This document shows, piece by piece, positions 1 through 5,341 of a stretch of DNA of 6,499 nt. Position 1 is the stretch's first letter. Each line of letters opens with the position of its first letter. The notes below the pieces were generated by a model. That model was not told the DNA's origin and did not search any database. It saw only the letters and a program-made list of their open reading frames with translations. The stretch is from a bacterium (GTDB taxonomy: Bacteria > Cyanobacteriota > Sericytochromatia > S15B-MN24 > VGJW01): the NCBI GenBank assembly GCA_021790035.1, contig JAJYIO010000156.1, positions 1-6,499 of the forward strand, read 5' to 3'. The position numbers and the translations under genes are program-made.

Positions 1-1143
1 GTCGACCCAGAGCGGGGCCGGGGCCGCGATGACGCGTACCGGGCGGTGCAGCACGGCGTATTCCTTGCCCACGTCGATCGCGAGTGCGGCGAGATCGAGG
101 CGCTCACGACGCGTGACCGGGGTTTCGGACCGCGCCATGAGGAGCAGATCGTTGACGAGGCGGGTCAGCCGGTCGGTTTCCTTGAGAATCGTCTGGAGCG
201 GCATCTCGAAGAGGGTGGGATCGGTCCGGCCCCGCTTGAGGAGTAGCTGGGCATGGCCGGCGATGGCCGTGAGCGGCGTCCTGAGCTCGTGGCTGGCATC
301 GGCTACGAAGCGCTGCTGCGAGACGAAGGCCGCCTCGAGGCGATCGAGGAGGCGGTTGAACGTGGCGGCCAGGCGGCCGATCTCGTCGTCTGCGAGGCCG
401 GTGGTGTCGACCCGACGCCGCAGATCCTTGGCCTCGATGTCGTTGACCTGCGCCGTGAGGCCCATGATCGGCCGCAGGGTCCAGCTCGCCAGGTAGAAAC
501 CGGCCAGACCGGCCAGGAGCAGGCCGACGATCTCGGAGGCGACGTTGATGGCCAGCTGCTGGTCCATCGTCCGCTCGATCGGGCTGAGCACATCGGCGAC
601 CTGCACCTGGGCGATCGGGACGCCCGGGATGTCCAGATAGTGGCTCATCATCAGCAGATGGGGCTGGCCGGTGGTGTGCGGCAGGGAGAGCGAGATCGTC
701 GAGAAGCCGGCCCGGCTGGTGAACGGGAGCTGCAGGTAGCCGAGATTGGAGGACTTGGCCCACACCTTGCCGTCGGTGCCGACGAGCTGGATGTACATGC
801 CGTTGGCGGCGATCGCATCGGGCAGGAGGACCTGCGGGCGAACGTCCATCGGCGTGTGCTCCTCGCTGGCCTGCTCGGCGAGGTCCGCGATGTAGTCGTG
901 GATCTGCTGGACCTTGCTCCTGACCTCGTCGCGTTCGACCGCCATCAGAAGCGACCAGAGCGCCTGGTGGCGGAGGATCGAGAGGAAGAGCAGGATGCCG
1001 CCCAGGAGCGTCACGAAGAGCAGGATCATGCGTGCCCGGAAGGTCATGGGCCTGGACCCCGGCGCCCTCATCAAAGGGCGCAGGATCTCGACCACCCTCG
1101 GACGCGCAGCCGCCGGAGGGTTCGGCTCGCCGACGGGGTTCAT
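1..1143 (-). CDS. HAMP-type sensor histidine kinase, partial (C-terminus cut by window edge)
   Basis: This is an inner-membrane sensor kinase expected to autophosphorylate on histidine and pass the phosphate to the response regulator encoded just upstream. The window holds 381 codons in one open frame down to base 1. Visible parts in order: a Pro-rich N-terminal stretch (1-32), a first membrane helix at about 39-57, an extracytoplasmic sensor region of about 145 residues, a second helix at about 203-221, a HAMP linker at about 222-275, and a HisKA dimerisation domain at about 276-341. The H-box is ADASHELRTPL, with His285 as the phospho-acceptor. The N, G1, F and G2 boxes of the ATPase domain must lie beyond the left edge. 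The ATG at 1143 overlaps the regulator stop as ATGA, which implies translational coupling. Met33, just before the first helix, is a possible alternative start, but it has no better ribosome site. The sensor region matches no domain I recognise, so the signal is unknown. Confidence 0.95.
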   Translation of the reverse strand, partial: MNPVGEPNPPAAARPRVVEILRPLMRAPGSRPMTFRARMILLFVTLLGGILLFLSILRHQALWSLLMAVERDEVRSKVQQIHDYIADLAEQASEEHTPMDVRPQVLLPDAIAANGMYIQLVGTDGKVWAKSSNLGYLQLPFTSRAGFSTISLSLPHTTGQPHLLMMSHYLDIPGVPIAQVQVADVLSPIERTMDQQLAINVASEIVGLLLAGLAGFYLASWTLRPIMGLTAQVNDIEAKDLRRRVDTTGLADDEIGRLAATFNRLLDRLEAAFVSQQRFVADASHELRTPLTAIAGHAQLLLKRGRTDPTLFEMPLQTILKETDRLTRLVNDLLLMARSETPVTRRERLDLAALAIDVGKEYAVLHRPVRVIAAPAPLWVD

Positions 1144-1835
1144 GGGGACTCTTTGACGACGTATCCGACCCCGCGGACGGTGTGGATGAGCTTGGGAAGC
1201 CCCTCGTCCTCGATCTTGTTGCGCAGGTACCGGATGTAGACCTCGAGGATGTTGCTGTCGCCGCCGAAATCATAGCCCCAGACGGACTCGAGCAGCCGAT
1301 CGCGGGTCATCACCTGCCTGGCGTTGCACACCAGGTGGTACAGGAGATCGAATTCCTTGGGCGACAGGTCGATCAGCCGGTCCCCGCGCCGGACTTCCCG
1401 CGTGATCGCGTCGAGCGTGAGGTCTCCGACCTGGTAGCCTTGCTTGGTGCTCGAAAGGTCGCGCAGCTGCACGCGCACGCGTGCCAGAAGCTCGTCGAGG
1501 TCGAAAGGCTTGGGCAGGTAATCGTTGGCACCGGCATCGAGTCCGGCCACCCGATCCCGCACGTCGCCCTTGGCCGTCAGCATCAAGATGGGCGTCTCCG
1601 AGGTCTGACGCAGCCGGCGGCAGACCTCCATCCCCTCGACCACCGGCAGCATCAGGTCGAGGATCACGAGGTCAGGCGGCTGCTGGCGGGCGGCGATGAG
1701 GCCCTTCATCCCGTCGTGGGCGACCTCGACCTGGTACCCCTCGTAGGTCAGCTCGAGCTGGATGAACTTGGCGATCTCCTCGTCATCCTCGATGACCAGG
1801 ATGCGTGCTGGATTGCCAGGCCGGTCGGGGATCAT
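1140..1835 (-). CDS. OmpR/PhoB-family DNA-binding response regulator
   Basis: This is a cytoplasmic transcription regulator of 231 residues, a normal length for the family. The receiver domain spans about 11-125, with acidic pair Asp17/Asp18, phospho-acceptor Asp60 (in VILDLMLP), Thr87 (in MLTAKG) and Lys109 (in LPKPF). A winged-helix DNA-binding domain follows at about 135-229, with DLSPKEFDLL, the recognition-helix region around LEVYIRYLRNKI, and the terminal wing HTVRGVGYVV. All residues expected for phosphorylation are present. It starts 3 nt after the stop of the GH57 gene and overlaps the kinase start by 4 nt, so it is the cognate partner of that kinase. No spaced Shine-Dalgarno precedes the ATG, because GAGGG abuts it directly. 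A TATAAT sits 6 nt upstream, so a leaderless internal transcript is possible. The family also includes CusR-, PhoP- and MprA-like members. I cannot assign a regulon, so no symbol is given. Confidence 0.97.
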   Translation of the reverse strand: MIPDRPGNPARILVIEDDEEIAKFIQLELTYEGYQVEVAHDGMKGLIAARQQPPDLVILDLMLPVVEGMEVCRRLRQTSETPILMLTAKGDVRDRVAGLDAGANDYLPKPFDLDELLARVRVQLRDLSSTKQGYQVGDLTLDAITREVRRGDRLIDLSPKEFDLLYHLVCNARQVMTRDRLLESVWGYDFGGDSNILEVYIRYLRNKIEDEGLPKLIHTVRGVGYVVKESP

Positions 1836-1847
1836 CCCTCAATTATA
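1836..1847 (-). promoter_or_regulatory. Candidate leaderless -10 promoter for the response regulator
   Basis: On the minus strand TATAAT lies at 1847-1842, followed by TGAGGG and then the ATG at 1835. Transcription normally begins about 6-8 nt after the -10 box, so it would start on or beside the start codon and give an mRNA without a 5' leader. The hexamer also encodes the last two residues of the GH57 protein (Tyr-Asn) and abuts its stop codon. No -35 resembling TTGACA is visible about 17 nt upstream. The same CCGTATAAT with a 6-nt spacer precedes moaA, which raises confidence that it is functional. Confidence 0.45.
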
Positions 1848-4661
1848 CGGGGAGATCCAGGGGAGGATCGGATCGTCCTGCGTGGCGGGCGGCAAGGGCA
1901 GGTCCAGAAGATCGACGAACGCGCTCGGGCCCGCCGGGGCCTGGCGGGCGCCGAGCCACCGAGAGATCTCCAGGCGAGGTCCGGGTTGCAGCGTTCCCAC
2001 CAGGAACTTCCAGCGTCGCGGATCGCCGGGAAGCAGACCCTTGGAGACCGCGCAGGTCACCGTGTTTTCGACCGGGTCCACGGCGACGCGCACCGGAGTG
2101 ATGTCGGCGCCGTTCGGCAGGAACAGCCCGGCGCTGCCCGCGTCCAGCACGATGGCCGCGGACCACGGGGAAGACGAGCGCGCGTTGCGGCCCGACAGCA
2201 GGGGCGCGGGAGCCGCCATCGGCCCGTCCGGCACGTCCACGAGGTGCGCAGGTGGGGTCCCGGCGGCCGTCCGGAGGTACGCATCGATGACCGGCAGCGG
2301 GGGGAGGCCTCCGTAGGCCAGAGGCGATGCCATGTGCTCCAGCGTGAAGACGAACGCCCAGTCAGGACCGTCGTCCTCGACCGAAAATCCCGTCAAGGCG
2401 TCATCCGGGCTCTTGCCCTCGGGATGGTCCTCGAGCCGGATCACCGCCCGGCTGGCCAGCTCTGGCACGGTGTCGTGGAGCGGAACCGCGGTCAACGGGC
2501 TCGCGCCGAGATCGAGGGGTTCGATCGTGACGTCCTCGCCCCCGTGCACCTCGAGATCCTGCCAGGGGATCGCCACCTCGACGCGGTCGGCGCCCCAGGC
2601 CGTCTTGACGGGACGCCGCGTCGGGGGATCGGCGAAGACGAGCAGGTGGCCCGGACGGACCGGTTTCAGATCCAGGAGGTACTGCACGGGGAAGGGCACT
2701 CCGGCCCGCGGGAGGCCTCCCGGCCGTCTCGGGATACCGATCGCGAACGACACGCGATGTGGAGTTCCAGAAAATTCCGCGGCCAGGTAGAGGAAGCGGC
2801 CGTCGTGCCCGACTTGAATTGCCTTGACCCCGGAAACCGACTGCATCGTGCCGCCCCCGGGCACCACCGTGAGGGCGGATCGCCACGCGCTGCCCCCCTT
2901 TCCGTCGATGGGGGGGGAGATCGGGCCCCGTGCCCTCAGGACCGGGGCCCCGAGGGGCCGGCAGAGATACTCGGGTGGCAGGAGGCCGAGCGCCCGGTAG
3001 GCCGCGGACAGGTAGGCGCGGAAGGTCGTGTCGAACAGGCCGGATTGCCTGGGGGGGGCGTTCGAGCCCTCCCACCCGAACCAGTCGCTGCCTTCGGCCT
3101 TGAGCAGCAAGGTCATGGCGCGAGCGCTGTCGGGCGAATCCGGCGCCTGTCGCTCGTGTTCGTCCAAGGCGTCTCGAGCGGCTTCCAGGGCCTCCCAGGC
3201 ACGGTTCTTGTCGTGCTGACCGATCCACGTGTCGAAGGTGCCGTTTACCCAGGCGCCCGGCCAGATCGGCCCGGGCAGCCGTTGCGCCAGCGCTTGCGAT
3301 AGATGTGCGGTGGCTGGCGGGAGTCGGCTCGCATCAGTTCCGCCAGATGCCTCGACCAGGCCCAGCGCCTCGCCGGGGGTGACCGTCACGAGCTCGGGAT
3401 CGTGCTCGAGCCGGGTGTACAGGCTGTCGAGAAAGGACTCGCCGTTGTCCGGATAAGCTGCCCACGGATTCTCGCCATCGAGGACGATGGCCAAGAGCCG
3501 GGGTCGTGAGCCACCGACCTTGGCGGCGATGGCGTCGAGGCGATGGACCAGATCTCGAGCTGCCTCGGGACCCTTCCAGGAAGCGTATTCGAACCCGATG
3601 CGATCGGAGAGGCCGTGATCCCGGAAAAGCACGAAGGGTCCCTGCCGGGCGCGCCAGAAGTCCGTCAGGAGGTCGGGCCGCACCAGCTTGCCGCCCTGCC
3701 GGAGCCCGATCCCGAGGGTCCGCGCCAGGATGCTCTCGTCGGTGGCGATCCAGCGGATGCCGGCCTCGCGGAGCAGCGGCATGGTAGCCTGCGACACTCC
3801 GCCCTCGGGCGGCCACATGCCGACCGGACTCCAGCCCAGCCAGCGCCGGTAGATCGCCACTCCTCGGGCCACCTGCACGCGAGCGTCGTCGAGATGGCGA
3901 AAGGCCGGGTGGGGCAACGGGCTGCCGGGTTGCGAGATACTGGCGACATCGCTGTCGACGAGTAACGGCAGGATCGGATGGGCGTAAGGGGTCGTCGCGA
4001 TCTCGATCTGGCCCGTTCGTGCCAGGCTGGCGTACTCGGGGAGCACCTCGGCCATCAGGGCGCGGTGGACCATGAGGACGTTCCGCTTGTCGGCCTCGGT
4101 GAATCCCCGACCCTTCCGGAAGAGGGCGGCCATCTTGGGCTGACGCCGGGCCGACGGGGACAGCCAAACCAGGTTGGCGAGCACCTGGAGGTCCAGCCAG
4201 TCGGCGGTCGTGTAGTCTTCTTCCGGCTTGGCCTCGAGCTCCCGGTAGCGCGGCAGCGCCGCGGCCATCTCGGGGGTGGCCGTGAAGAACGTCCGATGGA
4301 TCTCCCGTTTCTGGGCCGGCGAAAGCAGGATGGCCGCAATGCTCGAAAGCTCGAAGGCCCGATCCGTGGCGCCGCGGTCATAGGCCTCGAGCTGCGAGAT
4401 GAGCGAAGGGCTGAAGTCGAAGGTCACGTGGACGCGATGTCGCGCCACCAGCTGGGCCATCTCGAGGTAGTCCTTGACGGCGTGCAGGCGCACCCAGGGT
4501 TGCTGGAACACGTCGCTGTGGCCCCTCTTGGGGTAAAAGGGCTGGTGCATGTGCCAGATGATCGCCACCTCGAGAGGGTAGCGCGGCGGAACGCCGGCGC
4601 CGGTCAGCAGCACGAGGGCCAGGGCGCCGGCCATCGCGAGCGGGCGCATGCGGATCGGCAT
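1839..4661 (-). CDS. Secreted glycoside hydrolase family 57 protein (amylopullulanase-like) with C-terminal glucodextranase-like modules
   Basis: This 940-residue protein is probably an exported alpha-glucan hydrolase. An N-terminal signal peptide (about 1-24: Arg-containing n-region, ALALVLLTGAG core, no lipobox Cys) is followed by a GH57 barrel. The five GH57 conserved regions are recognisable: HMHQPFY (37-43), GQIEIATTPYAHPIL (217-231), GMWPPEGGVS (281-290, with Glu286 the expected nucleophile), FRDHGLSDRIGF (346-357, holding the expected catalytic Asp), and LDGENPWAAY (394-403). The helical segment containing GTFDTWIG and AEGSDWFGW (474-530) is typical of the amylopullulanase-like branch. 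After about residue 585 come beta-rich regions: a DOMON/CBM9-like stretch with VEVAIPWQDLEV (about 590-740), then a glucodextranase C-terminal-like domain (about 753-920: LTGFSV, WKFLVGTLQ, FVDLLD). The ATG at 4661 precedes the signal peptide and has AGGA 6 nt upstream. Met5 is an alternative start. No SLH or LPXTG anchor is visible. The true substrate (starch, pullulan, glycogen) cannot be read from sequence. Confidence 0.9.
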   Translation of the reverse strand: MPIRMRPLAMAGALALVLLTGAGVPPRYPLEVAIIWHMHQPFYPKRGHSDVFQQPWVRLHAVKDYLEMAQLVARHRVHVTFDFSPSLISQLEAYDRGATDRAFELSSIAAILLSPAQKREIHRTFFTATPEMAAALPRYRELEAKPEEDYTTADWLDLQVLANLVWLSPSARRQPKMAALFRKGRGFTEADKRNVLMVHRALMAEVLPEYASLARTGQIEIATTPYAHPILPLLVDSDVASISQPGSPLPHPAFRHLDDARVQVARGVAIYRRWLGWSPVGMWPPEGGVSQATMPLLREAGIRWIATDESILARTLGIGLRQGGKLVRPDLLTDFWRARQGPFVLFRDHGLSDRIGFEYASWKGPEAARDLVHRLDAIAAKVGGSRPRLLAIVLDGENPWAAYPDNGESFLDSLYTRLEHDPELVTVTPGEALGLVEASGGTDASRLPPATAHLSQALAQRLPGPIWPGAWVNGTFDTWIGQHDKNRAWEALEAARDALDEHERQAPDSPDSARAMTLLLKAEGSDWFGWEGSNAPPRQSGLFDTTFRAYLSAAYRALGLLPPEYLCRPLGAPVLRARGPISPPIDGKGGSAWRSALTVVPGGGTMQSVSGVKAIQVGHDGRFLYLAAEFSGTPHRVSFAIGIPRRPGGLPRAGVPFPVQYLLDLKPVRPGHLLVFADPPTRRPVKTAWGADRVEVAIPWQDLEVHGGEDVTIEPLDLGASPLTAVPLHDTVPELASRAVIRLEDHPEGKSPDDALTGFSVEDDGPDWAFVFTLEHMASPLAYGGLPPLPVIDAYLRTAAGTPPAHLVDVPDGPMAAPAPLLSGRNARSSSPWSAAIVLDAGSAGLFLPNGADITPVRVAVDPVENTVTCAVSKGLLPGDPRRWKFLVGTLQPGPRLEISRWLGARQAPAGPSAFVDLLDLPLPPATQDDPILPWISPYN
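2910..2917 (-). repeat. C8 homopolymer tract inside the GH57 gene (distal)
   Basis: Eight consecutive C on the coding strand (eight G on the plus strand) encode the Ser-Pro-Pro around residues 582-584, just before the first C-terminal beta module. Slippage by one base would change frame and remove the C-terminal modules. A tract this long can vary in length during replication or be misread in sequencing. Confidence 0.9.
3051..3058 (-). repeat. C8 homopolymer tract inside the GH57 gene (proximal)
   Basis: A second run of eight C on the coding strand encodes Ala-Pro-Pro at residues 535-537, immediately after the AEGSDWFGW motif at the end of the catalytic unit. It lies about 140 bp from the other C8 tract, so both sit between the catalytic and C-terminal parts of the enzyme. 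Confidence 0.9.
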
Positions 4662-4672
4662 GCCCGATCCTA
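4662..4672 (-). promoter_or_regulatory. Start-proximal AGGA / TAGGAT motif of the GH57 gene
   Basis: The bases before the ATG at 4661 read TAGGATCGGGC on the minus strand. AGGA with a 6-nt spacer is a plausible weak Shine-Dalgarno site. TAGGAT with a 5-nt spacer also fits a TANNNT -10 box of a leaderless start. Sequence alone does not decide between them. Either reading supports the ATG at 4661 as the start. Confidence 0.35.
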
Positions 4673-4718
4673 CCCCGCAATCGCGGATGCTGACCGCCGG
4701 AGCTGCGCCCGGAGCCCT

Positions 4719-4750
4719 GCGATCGGTGAAGGAAAGGAGTTACCGATCGC
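4719..4750. repeat. 9-bp perfect inverted repeat with 14-nt spacer
   Basis: Arms GCGATCGGT (4719-4727) and ACCGATCGC (4742-4750) are perfect complements around a purine-rich spacer (GAAGGAAAGGAGTT on the plus strand). On the minus strand the hairpin begins 17 nt after the stop of the DUF948-like gene and lies 57 nt before the GH57 start. No T-run follows it on that strand, so it is not a classical intrinsic terminator. It could be an operator, an mRNA processing or stability hairpin, or an attenuating structure. Confidence 0.6.
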
Positions 4751-4767
4751 CTGCGGGTTCCCTCGAA

Positions 4768-5214
4768 TCACTGCCCGAGCGAAGCGACGGAGTTTCTCTC
4801 GGGCTCGGTTGCCGGCGAGATCTCACCTGGCGGGTGCCCGTCTTTGCGGAGTTCCTGGAAACGATCCCAGGCGGCCTTGGTCCCGGCCTTGAAGGCCTCG
4901 AGATTGATGCGGGCCGGCTGGATGATTCCCTCGTTCACGAAGTTGCCCGCCTCTACGACCGAATGCAGGGTGATCTGCGCGTCGTCGAGGGTCGGATCGA
5001 GCTTGCCGAGCTTGCCCCGCAGATCCTCGGTGATGTCGCTGACCTCGTCCATCGTCTGGCGCACCTGGGTGAGCAGATCCTCGACCCGTGGCAGCACGTC
5101 GGTCTTGACCGCGCCCAGGAGCACGACCCCTTGCCAGAGGGCCAGGGCCACCAACCCGCCCACGACGGCCACCACCGCGGCGACGACGATGTACAAGGCG
5201 TCGAGCGACGTCAA
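4768..5214 (-). CDS. DUF948-like small membrane-anchored protein
   Basis: This 148-residue protein has one N-terminal membrane helix (about 8-34, rich in Val, Ala and Leu). An amphipathic, probably coiled-coil region follows (about 38-125: LPRVEDLLTQVRQTMDEVSDITEDLRGKL), then a short polar tail. This layout resembles the DUF948 (YtxG-like) family, whose molecular role is not well defined. The start chosen is TTG at 5214, because AGGAGGAGGG lies 5-9 nt before it and the membrane helix begins a few codons later. An ATG in the same frame at 5343 would add 43 residues that are Arg/Pro/Gly-rich, look non-coding and would run across the moaA promoter. The gene is first in the minus-strand block but is separated from GH57 by 106 bp containing an inverted repeat, so co-transcription is uncertain. 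The assignment rests on architecture and general similarity rather than a diagnostic motif. Confidence 0.8.
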   Translation of the reverse strand: MTSLDALYIVVAAVVAVVGGLVALALWQGVVLLGAVKTDVLPRVEDLLTQVRQTMDEVSDITEDLRGKLGKLDPTLDDAQITLHSVVEAGNFVNEGIIQPARINLEAFKAGTKAAWDRFQELRKDGHPPGEISPATEPERNSVASLGQ

Positions 5215-5229
5215 GGCTTCCCTCCTCCT
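5215..5229 (-). promoter_or_regulatory. Strong Shine-Dalgarno site fixing a TTG start
   Basis: On the minus strand AGGAGGAGGG (5229-5220) precedes TTG at 5214, with 9 nt from AGGAGG or 5 nt from GGAGGG. It is the only strong ribosome binding site in the window and decides the start of the DUF948-like gene. Confidence 0.8.
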
Positions 5230-5247
5230 GGCAATCGGTTCTTGCTT

Positions 5248-5253
5248 GATATA
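5248..5253 (-). promoter_or_regulatory. Possible -10 box for the DUF948-like gene
   Basis: TATATC on the minus strand is an A/T-rich island in the otherwise GC-rich divergent intergenic region. It would place transcription start near 5241, leaving a leader of about 27 nt that contains the Shine-Dalgarno site. No clear -35 box is visible, so support is weak. Confidence 0.3.
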
Positions 5254-5329
5254 CCCCTGGCAGCGGCAGTGGGTCTCTCCAGGTGGCCCCGGATCGCGGT
5301 GCCGAACGGTGGGGACCGGGATTTGACCG

Positions 5330-5341
5330 TATAATCGACGC
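5330..5341 (+). promoter_or_regulatory. Candidate leaderless -10 promoter of moaA
   Basis: A consensus TATAAT (5330-5335) is followed by CGACGC and the moaA ATG at 5342. With the usual 6-8 nt between the -10 box and +1, transcription would begin at or next to the start codon, leaving no room for a ribosome binding site or riboswitch. No Shine-Dalgarno is visible before the ATG, and no TTGACA-like box lies about 17 nt upstream. The TTGACC directly beside the hexamer is too close to act as a -35. Confidence 0.55.

Noticed and set aside
104..1273. Minus-strand open frame of 389 codons overlapping the kinase.
   Set aside because: It is out of frame with the kinase, which has all its motifs intact. 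The product is Arg/Pro/His-rich with no motif.
1032..3302. Very long plus-strand open frame (756 codons) opposite the regulator and GH57 genes.
   Set aside because: It is Arg/Gly/Pro/His-rich, shows no recognisable domain and lies antisense to two clear genes. High GC content removes stop codons from opposite frames.
4719..4750. Intrinsic terminator after the DUF948-like gene.
   Set aside because: The stem is followed on the minus strand by AGGGCTCCGG rather than a T-run, so only an inverted repeat is reported.
4719..4750. HIP1-type cyanobacterial repeat (GCGATCGC).
   Set aside because: The arms contain GCGATCGG and CCGATCGC, each one base off the octamer, and a single site gives no support for a HIP1-rich genome.
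5322..5327. TTGACC as a -35 box for moaA.
   Set aside because: It is only 2 nt from the TATAAT, whereas a -35 box should be about 17 nt away.
5215..5341. Molybdenum cofactor riboswitch upstream of moaA.
   Set aside because: The apparent promoter lies 6 nt before the ATG, leaving no leader. The 127-bp gap shows no extended structured region that I can recognise.
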